Below, in pieces: positions 23,951-32,079 of a DNA stretch of 61,743 bases (the stretch's first letter is position 1; every line of letters starts with the position of its first letter). This stretch comes from a virus, in IMG/VR virus record IMGVR_UViG_3300032893_000044, positions 1-61,743 of that record; one strand, 5' to 3'. The notes under the pieces are model-generated. The model was not told the DNA's origin. It did not search any database and saw only the letters and a program-made list of their open reading frames with translations. A program made the translations under genes and the position numbers.

Positions 23951-24943
23951 GTGATTATGTATTTATTTTTATTTATTGCAATTTTAGCGCCGGCGGCGTT
24001 TTTCCTTTGGCATCAATTTAAACATGATAGATGCTGTACTGAATTGGGATGGTTTATAAACGGGGGTATAGCTGCTGTCTATGTTGTACTGATGATGATT
24101 CTTACCTCCCAATGTATTGTGCAAATTAAGCCGGGAGAGGTTGGGGTGGTCGTGGACATGTTGGGGTCACAAAAAGGGGTAGAAGATGAAGAACTCACGG
24201 TGGGTTTCCATTTTCTGTTACCGTGGAAAGATGTCTATCATTTTCCGATTTATGAGCAAAATCATCAGTGGATTGATGCAGATGGCTTTAATTTCCAAAC
24301 CATTGAAGGGTTATCTGTACATGCTGATTTAGGGATCACCTATCACTTATCTCCGGACAAGGTACACGAGCTTTTTTGGCGTTATCGCCGGGGGATGGAA
24401 GAAATCACCCATCTTTTTGTGCGTAACAATATCCGAGATGCCATCAATCGGGTCTCTTCCCGGATGAAAATTGAAGAACTTTACGGTGATAAAAAGGAAG
24501 AATTTTTTACGACCGTTCAGCGTCAAGTTCAAGGAGAGCTAGAAAGCCTTGGGTTTAAAATTTCTCATCTCTACATTATCGGGCAATTTAAGGTCCCTCC
24601 CATGGTCATGGAGGCTTTAAACCGCAAGATTGAGGCAACCCAAAAAGCCCAGCAACGCGAAAATGAACTCCGAGAGGCCGAAGCCGAAGCTAGAAAAGAA
24701 ATCGCTAAGGCGGAAGGAGAAGCAAAATCTCGCTTACTCAAAGCCAAAGCTGAAGCCGATGCGATCTATGTTCAAGCCGAAGCTAAAGCTAAAGCCAACC
24801 AGCTTTTAACCAAGTCCCTCAGCGATGAACTCATCATGTGGGATATGGTAAACCGTTGGGATGGAGTGATGCCTAAAATTACGGGGGACAAAGGCATGAT
24901 TATACAATTACCTATGTTAGGGGCAGAACATGGCAAAAATTAA
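23951..24943 (+). CDS. SPFH/prohibitin-like membrane protein
   Basis: 330 residues. GTG 23951 lies seven bases after AAGGAG; the ATG at 23957 is an alternative. Two hydrophobic segments at about 1-17 and 34-54, then an SPFH domain from about 58 (IKPGEVGVVVD ... GFHFLLPWKDVYHFP ... VRNNIRDAINRVSS) and a long Ala/Glu/Lys coiled coil (about 210-285). SPFH proteins form large membrane rings that hold or regulate proteases such as FtsH. Known in some phages, role unclear. It follows five small membrane-protein genes. Confidence 0.85.
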   Translation: MIMYLFLFIAILAPAAFFLWHQFKHDRCCTELGWFINGGIAAVYVVLMMILTSQCIVQIKPGEVGVVVDMLGSQKGVEDEELTVGFHFLLPWKDVYHFPIYEQNHQWIDADGFNFQTIEGLSVHADLGITYHLSPDKVHELFWRYRRGMEEITHLFVRNNIRDAINRVSSRMKIEELYGDKKEEFFTTVQRQVQGELESLGFKISHLYIIGQFKVPPMVMEALNRKIEATQKAQQRENELREAEAEARKEIAKAEGEAKSRLLKAKAEADAIYVQAEAKAKANQLLTKSLSDELIMWDMVNRWDGVMPKITGDKGMIIQLPMLGAEHGKN

Positions 24944-25208
24944 CACAAAACAACGTATGTACTCTTTAGAATTAACCCAAAAAGAGTTAGAATACTTGCA
25001 TGACCTGGTTGAAAACGAGTGGGAAGTTTTAACTGACGAACAAACTCGAGACGAAATTGTTGAGCCTTTGTTAGAAAAGATTTTAGCGGAGGGAGAATTT
25101 AAACCTTCTCGCCACTGGGAGGAACGAAATGAAAAAGCAGACAACGACGAAGAAGAAGACGAAGACGGCTACCCGGATGACTGGGAAGAAGACGAAGAAT
25201 ACGAGTAA
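24930..25208 (+). CDS. small acidic-tailed protein
   Basis: 92 residues, ATG inside the end of the SPFH gene. Helical body (LTQKELEYLHDLVENEW) and a tail of almost only Asp/Glu (about 70-92). The DNA of that tail also codes the basic N-terminus of the next gene in another frame. Confidence 0.65.
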   Translation: MAKINTKQRMYSLELTQKELEYLHDLVENEWEVLTDEQTRDEIVEPLLEKILAEGEFKPSRHWEERNEKADNDEEEDEDGYPDDWEEDEEYE

Positions 25209-25557
25209 GAAGGGGGTCAGGAATGAGTTGGGTGAAGAAATTAGACAACGATTGCTTGAAGTCATTGTCCCTCATCCTTATTATTGCGTTATTGCATCTG
25301 GTGATACTTATTTAATTGTTCTAAAGCGTCAAAATTTGCGCATAGAGGTTAGTAAGAACATGGAGTCGATGCAGCCTTATCAGACTATCAAAGATAAGAT
25401 GGTCACCAGTATTCATATCATTCGCTGGCCGGATGAGAATGGGGCAGCACAAAATTGCAAGGATGACTTGTTTATAGCCTTAGAGCGTTTTGGTTTGTAT
25501 CAAAACTACCTCTATCCAGGGGAAGATATTCCGCAATTTTTGGAGAGATTGGTATGA
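25129..25557 (+). CDS. hypothetical protein with basic N-terminus
   Basis: 142 residues from ATG 25129 (GAGG upstream). The first 28 residues are Lys/Thr, from DNA overlapping the acidic gene by 80 bases. The body is mixed alpha/beta (PYYCVIASGDTYLIVLKRQN). The start could lie further in, since no other ATG fits well. Coupled to the next gene by ATGA. Confidence 0.6.
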   Translation: MKKQTTTKKKTKTATRMTGKKTKNTSKKGVRNELGEEIRQRLLEVIVPHPYYCVIASGDTYLIVLKRQNLRIEVSKNMESMQPYQTIKDKMVTSIHIIRWPDENGAAQNCKDDLFIALERFGLYQNYLYPGEDIPQFLERLV

Positions 25558-25808
25558 GGAGGGAACCGTTGCCGGGGGATATTGAAGAAACCGTTCATGA
25601 AACGGTGCTAGGAGACTTCCTGCATGTCATTAACGTCTTTCATGAAAACCAATGGCTCCGGGTCCATCACTGCCATTTACGTCCTAATACGCCTGACGGC
25701 GAGCCTGAGTGTAAGAAAGCTGGCAAGAAGGCGATAGATTTGGTGAAAGAGGGAGTTGCGAGACTAAAAGCGGAGGCGCAGGAGGGGGCTGAATGGGAAC
25801 ATTCTTAG
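25554..25808 (+). CDS. small hypothetical protein
   Basis: 84 residues. His-rich centre (VHHCHLRPNTPDGEPEC) that might bind a metal, then a Lys/Glu helix. The next tiny gene starts within it. Confidence 0.55.
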   Translation: MRREPLPGDIEETVHETVLGDFLHVINVFHENQWLRVHHCHLRPNTPDGEPECKKAGKKAIDLVKEGVARLKAEAQEGAEWEHS

Positions 25809-25855
25809 CATTTTTAATCGGAATTTTAATTGGTTATTTTTTATTAGGAGAATAG
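25793..25855 (+). CDS. 20-residue membrane peptide
   Basis: ATG 25793 behind GGAGGGGG, TAG at 25853. MGTFLAFLIGILIGYFLLGE is one hydrophobic span. The next gene starts one base after its stop. Tiny, but with an excellent ribosome site and neat packing. Confidence 0.5.
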   Translation: MGTFLAFLIGILIGYFLLGE

Positions 25856-25856
25856 G

Positions 25857-26480
25857 ATGTCAAACATTTTATCATTGGAAGAATTTAGAAAAGAAAGCCA
25901 TCGTATCATGAACGAAGCAGATGGGAAAATGACCAAAGAAGATGGTGTTTTTATTTTAGCCGCGATAGAAGAACTTGAAAGCGTCTTGTATAGTTTTTAT
26001 AAGAATTTACCTGAAAATCCTTCTTATGCTCTTTTGTTTAGCGGAGTGCTGCTCGCTGATATGACAGAAAGATGCATTAAACATTTTTCTAATCTGAAAG
26101 TATTAGGAGATGGCGACGGTCCAGTCATTGAGGGACAATCCTTTAAAAGTATTGTCACGAAAAAAGTCCTTGAATTAGGAGATTTCGAATCTTACGAGGC
26201 TAAAGCCAAAGTGAGGGGATGGGTAGTAGACAAGTCACCTATATTAAGTCAGCTTCCTATTGAACAGCGCGAGGCTTATATTGAAAATGGGATTGAAGGC
26301 GTGTACCCTGAGAAGCCTCAACAATCTACTCAATCCGGAATGCCCGCTGGTTTAGAAAAGTTCTTAACTGCACTTCAAGAAATGGGTGCTAAAGTTGTGA
26401 CCGCTGAACTATCCTCTGAGGATAGCCAGCAAAACAGTAGCGATGAACCTAGCAAATTACCAAAGGAGACTTTAAATTGA
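25857..26480 (+). CDS. hypothetical protein
   Basis: 207 residues. Helical N-terminal domain (SLEEFRKESHRIMNEAD, EDGVFILAAIEELESVL) and a Ser/Gln-rich tail. Overlaps the next gene by four bases (TTGA). No family recognised. Confidence 0.6.
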   Translation: MSNILSLEEFRKESHRIMNEADGKMTKEDGVFILAAIEELESVLYSFYKNLPENPSYALLFSGVLLADMTERCIKHFSNLKVLGDGDGPVIEGQSFKSIVTKKVLELGDFESYEAKAKVRGWVVDKSPILSQLPIEQREAYIENGIEGVYPEKPQQSTQSGMPAGLEKFLTALQEMGAKVVTAELSSEDSQQNSSDEPSKLPKETLN

Positions 26481-27016
26481 CCACAGAACCAAAGCCAAAA
26501 ACGCCGGCAGAAATGCTGTATCAAGCAACTAAGCGGGTAAATAAGATTTTAAAATCTGCTCAATATCCTCGTTTTAAAGTAGATGTTGCCGTAGATTTAG
26601 TGCATCCTCAACAGTTTTTACACAGCTTGTGTATAGAATTTTTAGATAATATAGCAGTGGACCCGCTTTTGTTTCAAGAGCCGGCAGAAAACGAGCTCTT
26701 TGTTGCTGTGAATAATGCGCAAATGAACATGCTTTCTTTAAATTATTTGGACAGACTTGTATTGTTAAGTACTTTAGCAGATCCAGTTAATCAGTTTTTA
26801 CAAAGTGTGAGGATTATGGCAGATGATGAAGCGGTAAAAAATAATCGACTCAATCTGTTGTTAATTACCTTCACTACCTTAACGAGTGTAGCAAATATGC
26901 AGATTGCCTTTGATGGTGTTGGAGATCAGACTGACTGTAAGCCTCCACCGCCAAAATATGATTTTAACTGGTTCAGCTATATCCTGCTTTCGGCTCGTCA
27001 GGCTAAAGCTAAATAG
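26477..27016 (+). CDS. hypothetical protein (TTG start)
   Basis: 179 residues from TTG 26477, which forms TTGA with the previous stop and sits nine bases after AAAGGAGA. Helical (NAQMNMLSLNYLDRLVLLSTLADP). A rare start codon is plausible because of the coupling. Confidence 0.55.
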   Translation: MTTEPKPKTPAEMLYQATKRVNKILKSAQYPRFKVDVAVDLVHPQQFLHSLCIEFLDNIAVDPLLFQEPAENELFVAVNNAQMNMLSLNYLDRLVLLSTLADPVNQFLQSVRIMADDEAVKNNRLNLLLITFTTLTSVANMQIAFDGVGDQTDCKPPPPKYDFNWFSYILLSARQAKAK

Positions 27017-27019
27017 CCT

Positions 27020-27355
27020 ATGTTTTCCAAAAGCAAAGTAACTAATAAAGATAGACAAAAGTTGCAGGAATATATTGAGGAAGTCGGAGGGCTAGAGAAG
27101 TTCTATGACATTCGCACTCTTAATTATTATGCTCAAGAGATAATTTATGGTTATCTCAATGATACCCCTATTCTTTTTGTATCACGAAACATGGAAGCTT
27201 TTTGGTTTGACAAAGAGAAGTTACGACAAATGCTTTTGGAAGACCCGGTGATAGGCCATCACTTTACAGACGCGGCATTGTTAAAAAACGCATTCGATTA
27301 TCATCCCGTTTTCGCCAAACGGCTATACCCTATTCTTTTAGGATTACCCCTATGA
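27020..27355 (+). CDS. hypothetical protein
   Basis: 111 residues, three bases after the previous stop. Pattern LEKFYDIRTLNYYAQEIIYGYL. Converges on the HTH gene with six bases of overlap. No family recognised. Confidence 0.6.
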   Translation: MFSKSKVTNKDRQKLQEYIEEVGGLEKFYDIRTLNYYAQEIIYGYLNDTPILFVSRNMEAFWFDKEKLRQMLLEDPVIGHHFTDAALLKNAFDYHPVFAKRLYPILLGLPL

Positions 27356-27664
27356 TTTTAGATTTTTCCACGTCAAAGTGATTTTTTTGTCCATGGCTGC
27401 GGCTAATTTAGCTAATGTATGAGCGGTTAAATTGGCCTGCCCTTTCAAAATTTTATCTAGCTGAGAAAAGGTGATACGTATTTTACGAGCAGTTTCGTTA
27501 ATACCTAGCTTATTTTCTTTAATATAAAGCTTAAGTTCTCCGGCTATTTGTTTTTTAAATTCCGCAAAAACTTCTTGCTCAACTTTGTTTTTTTGTTTTA
27601 GCCATTCAATTTCTTTGGTGTCTAAACGCGCTGCTAATTCTGTCTCATATGTTTTGATTTTCAT
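27350..27664 (-). CDS. helix-turn-helix (XRE/antitoxin-like) protein
   Basis: 104 residues. The DNA-reading part is LGINETARKIRITFSQLDKILKGQANLTAHTLAKLAAAM (about 55-92), like XRE and HigA-type antitoxins, after a charged helical N-terminus. No toxin-like partner is adjacent. It is the last gene of the operon starting at 28645. Confidence 0.65.
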   Translation of the reverse strand: MKIKTYETELAARLDTKEIEWLKQKNKVEQEVFAEFKKQIAGELKLYIKENKLGINETARKIRITFSQLDKILKGQANLTAHTLAKLAAAMDKKITLTWKNLKS

Positions 27665-27673
27665 CAGTTTCTC

Positions 27674-27898
27674 CTATAGATTAATCAGTGAATCATATTG
27701 ACCCGCTACTTCATATTCATAAATTTCTAAAAAATGATGAAGATAATTGCGGCTAGATTCTATAAAAAAAGCCCCTTTATGCGGAACATATATCACTTTT
27801 CCCGTAAACTTAGGCACCCCTTTGACATAGGCTGTCACAATGTGACCTTCTTCAATGTCAACGCCGTTTTTGTCTTTAATGCCAACCGCTTTATTCAT
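27674..27898 (-). CDS. YopX-like protein
   Basis: 74 residues. VGIKDKNGVDIEEGHIVTAYV and the following strands (FTGKVIYVPHKGAFFIES) fit the phage YopX domain (DxNGxxIxEGDIV). Function of the family is unknown. Confidence 0.6.
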   Translation of the reverse strand: MNKAVGIKDKNGVDIEEGHIVTAYVKGVPKFTGKVIYVPHKGAFFIESSRNYLHHFLEIYEYEVAGQYDSLINL

Positions 27899-28160
27899 AA
27901 AACCACTGGTATTTAACCATTGTTTGGCAAAATTTAGAGAGACGTGGCTCTATAGCAAGACCACCCCACAAATCATAGCCCTGAGTTAATTCTTTTTTTA
28001 CCTCTTTTTCTAAGCCATCTTTCAAGTAGTGACAAAAAATTTTATAGTCCACCACGCGCATGCGATAGGCAACAGGGGTTTCTTTTTGTTCTTCTACTCC
28101 TTCGGCAACACTGATACCCAAAAGCAGACTTAGTGCGAGCCCTTTAACCCATGCCTTCAT
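27891..28160 (-). CDS. secreted DUF1737-like protein
   Basis: 89 residues. Signal peptide MKAWVKGLALSLLLGISVAEG, cut probably after Ala19 or Gly21. The mature part YRMRVVDYKIF ... VKKELTQGYDLWGGLAIEP resembles DUF1737. Its start overlaps the speD stop by ATGA. Confidence 0.6.
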   Translation of the reverse strand: MKAWVKGLALSLLLGISVAEGVEEQKETPVAYRMRVVDYKIFCHYLKDGLEKEVKKELTQGYDLWGGLAIEPRLSKFCQTMVKYQWFYE

Positions 28161-28645
28161 GCCATTGTCCTTTTAAGCTTTTGCTCCATCGCGTCAATTT
28201 CTTGGTCCATTTCAGCCCAAGCGGTCTTAACTGACTTCTCATGCTTTAAAATCTCAATCTCAGATCCCCGTTTAGTCAACAGCAAACTATATTCCCGCGC
28301 CTGTAAACGTTTCACCAAAAAGTCTACAGCTAAAAGCGGATCTGCTTTTTCCCCACACGTGTAAAACGCAATGCTCGCCCGCCGATGCTCCGGCCAGGTA
28401 TGAATAGTAATATGTGACTCAGCTAACAAAATAAGAACGGTCACACCATGGGGCTTAAATTGATGGCTAATGCGATTGATTTGTGTGGCTTTAGCAATGA
28501 TAGCAGCGGACCCCAGCGTCTCTTCCAGAAAATCTCGCTCATTCAATAAAATCCCCGAACATCCAGACAATTCCAGACTCAAGTCTTTACCATCGGACGT
28601 ATAGGTGGGATAAACAGTTTCTACTAATCTAAATTGTTTTAACAT
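28157..28645 (-). CDS. speD: S-adenosylmethionine decarboxylase-like proenzyme
   Basis: 162 residues. SpeD splits itself at a Glu-Ser bond to make a pyruvoyl enzyme; classical members decarboxylate S-adenosylmethionine for spermidine synthesis. Here LAESHITIHTWPE gives the cut site Glu76-Ser77 and active-site His82, and FYTCGE gives Cys97. It fits the prokaryotic short class, with an extra helical C-terminal 40 residues. Some homologues have changed to ornithine or arginine decarboxylases, so the substrate is not certain. First gene of the leftward operon. Confidence 0.88.
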   Translation of the reverse strand: MLKQFRLVETVYPTYTSDGKDLSLELSGCSGILLNERDFLEETLGSAAIIAKATQINRISHQFKPHGVTVLILLAESHITIHTWPEHRRASIAFYTCGEKADPLLAVDFLVKRLQAREYSLLLTKRGSEIEILKHEKSVKTAWAEMDQEIDAMEQKLKRTMA

Positions 28646-28668
28646 TGTCCTCTCTCCTCAAAACCTAC

Positions 28669-28697
28669 ACTGTAAAGAACTTTCTTAAAATAATCAA
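28669..28697 (-). promoter_or_regulatory. leftward promoter for speD operon
   Basis: Minus strand TTGATT (28697-28692), 17 bases, TACAGT (28674-28669), 24 bases before the speD ATG. The -10 is of the TANAGT kind found at the other phage promoters. Confidence 0.6.
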
Positions 28698-28739
28698 GCT
28701 CCCCTTATGTGAATTTCAAAGTCAGCTTACACTCATTCT

Positions 28740-30353
28740 ATGGACAAGCTTGCCTTTTCTAGCTTGGAGTTTCCGCACTTGCTAGGGTATACGGACATTG
28801 CTCTCGCGGAACAGTCTCTTTATGCTTTTGTGAAGCAAGCGTGGCCTATTGTAGAGGGTCGACGGGTGTTTGTGGGTGGCTGGCACATTCAAGCCATTTG
28901 CGAGCATCTAGAAGCTGTGATTAAGGGCGATATTAAGCGGTTAGTCATTAATGTACCCCCGCGTACCAGTAAGTCAACGGTCGCGAGCGTGATGTTTTGC
29001 GCGTGGGCTTGGATTTCCCGGCCTGAGCTGCGCTTTCTCTATGCCTCCCATAAACAAGAGCTGGCCACGGTTCATTCGGTCTTATGTCGTAATTTGATTC
29101 TTTCTCCTTGGTACCAAGAGCGTTGGGCAGATCGCTTTCAGCTCGTCAAAGGCGAGATTCAAAAAGAAAAGTTTCAAAATGACCAGCGGGGAGAACGACT
29201 CACCACGGGTGTTACCTCAGGGCTCTTAGGAACAGGAGGCGATATCCTCTTGGCAGATGACCCCAATACGGGGGAAGATGTCACCTCCAAAGCCGAACGA
29301 GAAAAAAAAATCGCCTGGTTTCAGCATAGCTTCTCAACCCGTTTAAATGACCCCAAAAGCGGTTGTATCGTCGTGATTCAACAACGCCTCCATGAGAACG
29401 ATATCACGGGCTATCTCATTTCTAATGACCTCTACAAAGAGTATGTGAAGCTCATCCTCCCTATGGAGTTTGAACCCGCCAGACGCGCTAGAACCATTAT
29501 CTTACCCACATCCCATGGCAAAGTTTGGCAAGACCCGCGTAAAACCGCAGGCGAACTCCTCTGCCCTGACCGTATTGGCCCTAAAGAGCTTAATCGCCTC
29601 AAGAATCAGCTCGGCACAGAGCTCAATATCTCAGGACAGCTTCAACAAAGCCCCCATCCCGAAGGGGGTGCCTATATCAAAGCAGACTGGTTTCAATGGT
29701 GGGTGTCTAAAAGCGTGCCCAAGCTCATTCGTATCTTTCAAAGTCTCGATACCGCCTATACGGATAAAGCTGAAAACGACGCATGCGCAATCACCACCTG
29801 GGGCCTCTTTTATCATGAAAAGCTCAATTGCCGTTGCCTGCTATTACTAGATACCTGGTCTGACCGTGTTCTTTACCCTAAACTTCGTCGGATTGTCACA
29901 GCCGGCTATCATGACTACCGCTCGCACCATCGAAAAGTCCAACCCCATTCTGCCTATAAAACCGATACCCTTATCATCGAAACCAAGGCAGCAGGAGCCC
30001 CTATCCTCCAAGACCTGCATGAAGCAGGCTTACACGTGCACGAGTTCAATCCGGGTAAGATGGACAAAGTGGGACGCGTTTCTCTCTGTAGCGCACTCTT
30101 AGAAAATGGCCTTATCTTTGTTCCGGCAGACCCTAAGACAGACTTCAAAACGCTGCTACCCATTTCTGCCCAACTCATTGACCAATGCATTAGATTCCCT
30201 AACTCAGAGCATGACGATATTGTCGACACCATGACGCAGATGCTTATCTATGCACAGCAAAACCATATACTAGACCACCGCGACAACCCCAAATTCACCG
30301 AAGACTTCGGTCAACCTACCTCTATTGGCCTTTATAACGATTATACGCTGTAA
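28740..30353 (+). CDS. terL: terminase large subunit
   Basis: 537 residues, the motor that pumps DNA into the head and cuts it. Walker A-like PPRTSKST at 73-80, Walker B ILLADDP at 169-175. The nuclease half starts with SLDTAY (Asp337), and a later HDDIVDT holds further metal-binding Asp residues. Length is normal. It stands alone between divergent or unrelated genes, with no adjacent small subunit recognised. No strong ribosome site is seen before ATG 28740. Confidence 0.95.
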   Translation: MDKLAFSSLEFPHLLGYTDIALAEQSLYAFVKQAWPIVEGRRVFVGGWHIQAICEHLEAVIKGDIKRLVINVPPRTSKSTVASVMFCAWAWISRPELRFLYASHKQELATVHSVLCRNLILSPWYQERWADRFQLVKGEIQKEKFQNDQRGERLTTGVTSGLLGTGGDILLADDPNTGEDVTSKAEREKKIAWFQHSFSTRLNDPKSGCIVVIQQRLHENDITGYLISNDLYKEYVKLILPMEFEPARRARTIILPTSHGKVWQDPRKTAGELLCPDRIGPKELNRLKNQLGTELNISGQLQQSPHPEGGAYIKADWFQWWVSKSVPKLIRIFQSLDTAYTDKAENDACAITTWGLFYHEKLNCRCLLLLDTWSDRVLYPKLRRIVTAGYHDYRSHHRKVQPHSAYKTDTLIIETKAAGAPILQDLHEAGLHVHEFNPGKMDKVGRVSLCSALLENGLIFVPADPKTDFKTLLPISAQLIDQCIRFPNSEHDDIVDTMTQMLIYAQQNHILDHRDNPKFTEDFGQPTSIGLYNDYTL

Positions 30354-30433
30354 GCATGGGCGCACTTTACCGAATTTCAAACTTAAGCGATAATAGGTCA
30401 TCTGTCTTTTTGTTTTAACGTGGAGGAACAACC

Positions 30434-30697
30434 ATGAAAAAGCTATTATTAATCCTTCTAACTTTTTTGTTAGCAGCGGGTTGCTTTTCGACTGTTGTCA
30501 CTCATTTGAATGTCAATGTGAAGCTAGAACGCGCCCCTGTTCTTCCTCCTCAGTATATGTTGAAAGGAGCGGACCCAAACTTAATCAAGAATCAGTACTG
30601 CGTCAAAATCCCCTTGATTAAGCGCGAGCTCGGCCTCTCTCTGCATAAAGGAGGAGAGTGCGAAGGGAAAGCTATCCTTAACTTTCCCAAACGTTAA
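30434..30697 (+). CDS. lipoprotein
   Basis: 87 residues, ATG behind GGAGGAA. MKKLLLILLTFLLAAGC is a signal peptide with lipobox LAAGC, cysteine 17. The mature part has no known domain. Its end overlaps the convergent gene at 30678 by 20 bases. Possibly an outer-membrane exclusion or lysis lipoprotein; unproven. Confidence 0.75.
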   Translation: MKKLLLILLTFLLAAGCFSTVVTHLNVNVKLERAPVLPPQYMLKGADPNLIKNQYCVKIPLIKRELGLSLHKGGECEGKAILNFPKR

Positions 30698-31004
30698 AGT
30701 CTGGGGGAATGGTTTGCAGCATCGGCGACATTCCCCCTATGACTGTCTCGCTACTCTTAGCTGTCACATTATGCCCAATCGCGATACAGCCAGGTTCTGC
30801 GCTTGCCCCATGCCCAATAGCAACCGCAACCCCGCTCGCTCTGAGCTCTAGCAACCGCGCCATCATCTCAGAACTAATAACCACAATCCCGGAACTACAA
30901 TTTTCTTCGCTAATGTCTTCAAAATCGCCAATCAAAATCGCGCCTGTGCGTAAAAGCTTTATCTTCTTTAACACGTCTTCTGGCAACTGGTGGCTAATTG
31001 TCAC
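30678..31004 (-). CDS. small protein with YadA-head-like repeats
   Basis: 108 residues from GTG 31004, overlapping the upstream gene by 11 bases. Residues about 60-90 read VAIGHGASAEPGCIAIGHNV and go on to TVIGG. This is the [AS]xAIGxxAxAxxxxxIAIG pattern of the trimeric YadA head coil, here with two to three turns only, no signal peptide and no anchor. Last gene of the leftward operon. Confidence 0.6.
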   Translation of the reverse strand: MTISHQLPEDVLKKIKLLRTGAILIGDFEDISEENCSSGIVVISSEMMARLLELRASGVAVAIGHGASAEPGCIAIGHNVTAKSSETVIGGMSPMLQTIPPDFNVWES

Positions 31005-31323
31005 CGCTTGGTTCCCCCTTATTGTAAAATTTTAGACCCTCTTGATATTCTGTCTTTAATTCAGAAAGCTTAGTGGTTAGCCTCTCAGTAATTTGCGCTA
31101 GAAGCGTGACAGAGAAAAGATAATGTTTTTCATTTCTAGAATTGTTTATTCCGAGCTCATTGATGAAAGCAGAAATATGCGTTCCCCGTGGAACCCACAT
31201 TTCGTCATCTAAGGCTCCCATCCCCGATAGCTCGGAAGCTAGCTCACGAAAAGCTCTCGTGTAAACGTTAGCTCTTTTATGAAACAGATCTATAAACTCT
31301 TGCTTTGTCATACTAACTTTCAC
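30994..31323 (-). CDS. hypothetical helical protein
   Basis: 109 residues. GTG 31323 overlaps the previous gene; ATG 31311 is an alternative. Helical, with a C-terminal LKTEYQEGLKFYNKG. No family recognised. Confidence 0.55.
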   Translation of the reverse strand: MKVSMTKQEFIDLFHKRANVYTRAFRELASELSGMGALDDEMWVPRGTHISAFINELGINNSRNEKHYLFSVTLLAQITERLTTKLSELKTEYQEGLKFYNKGEPSGDN

Positions 31324-31729
31324 TTTTTTCTCCTTTTTTCATAACCGCTTGATAAAACTGCTTGAGATCTGAGAAAGGAAAATCATGCGCCATGCCTTTT
31401 AAAATAATGGCACGCTCTACCTTTAAACTTCGCACCTCTAGGGTACGCGATTCTGCCTCTTTCATGAAAAAGACTTCAGTGGGCCAGATATCCCAGTTCT
31501 CTCCTGAGTACTTTTTGTGCAACTGCCCCACTGCACCCCCAGGAAGCCGAAGCCAGCCTGCATTGAACTTTTTACTTATTCTTCTAGTATCAAAATCAGA
31601 CACCACAACCGACAAAGGCTTGCCCTCCTCTGCACACTTCTCACTTAGCCTTTTTAAGCCTTTATCCCAGGTCCTCATAGCGTCTGTCTCTTTAGTTAGC
31701 GTCTTCAAATCTTTTTTCCATTTCTTCAT
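31313..31729 (-). CDS. hypothetical protein with PYY-like C-terminus
   Basis: 138 residues. ATG 31729 inside the upstream gene (38-base overlap). Basic N-terminus. The end FSDLKQFYQAVMKKG (about 119-133) matches the YY helix of the small-gene families closely (compare KKYYQAVV in B4), though it lies outside the clusters. It may be the source or a stray member. Confidence 0.55.
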   Translation of the reverse strand: MKKWKKDLKTLTKETDAMRTWDKGLKRLSEKCAEEGKPLSVVVSDFDTRRISKKFNAGWLRLPGGAVGQLHKKYSGENWDIWPTEVFFMKEAESRTLEVRSLKVERAIILKGMAHDFPFSDLKQFYQAVMKKGEKSES

Positions 31730-32066
31730 AGCACCTGTCCTCTAAATCATCTAACTGACACTCAAAGTTCATCAATTGAAAACACGCGGCTTCTGTTTTA
31801 TCTGACAAGCCTTTAGTGGCTTCTCCCCAGGCTTTGTCAGCCTCAGCAAAAGCAAGGGCCATTTCTTTTTTGTTTTTAAAGGGGTCTTTAGAAACGCGCA
31901 AGTGCAGCTCGTCTTGAATAACTTTTAGCTTTTGGACTAAAAAAAGATACAAATCGAGCAAGTCGGACGAAGCCGTTTCGAGATTTGCTTCAATCTCTCT
32001 ACCTGCTAGTTGAAAGATAGCTCGATACAACTTAAAAAACTTTACCTTGTCATAAAAATTTTGCAT
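31692..32066 (-). CDS. hypothetical helical protein
   Basis: 124 residues, ATG behind AAGGAGA. Predicted all helical (DLLDLYLFLVQKLKVIQDEL, ACFQLMNFECQLDDLEDRC). No family recognised. Confidence 0.55.
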   Translation of the reverse strand: MQNFYDKVKFFKLYRAIFQLAGREIEANLETASSDLLDLYLFLVQKLKVIQDELHLRVSKDPFKNKKEMALAFAEADKAWGEATKGLSDKTEAACFQLMNFECQLDDLEDRCYEEMEKRFEDAN

Positions 32067-32079
32067 TTCTTTCTCCTTG

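Noticed and set aside
27350-27898. Toxin-antitoxin pair (HTH protein with the 27674 gene)
   Set aside because: The neighbour reads as a YopX-like protein, not a RelE/HigB toxin, and there is a ten-base gap rather than coupling.
30709-31035. 108-residue frame opposite the YadA-like gene
   Set aside because: It mirrors a gene supported by operon context and a repeat motif; the antisense frame has neither.
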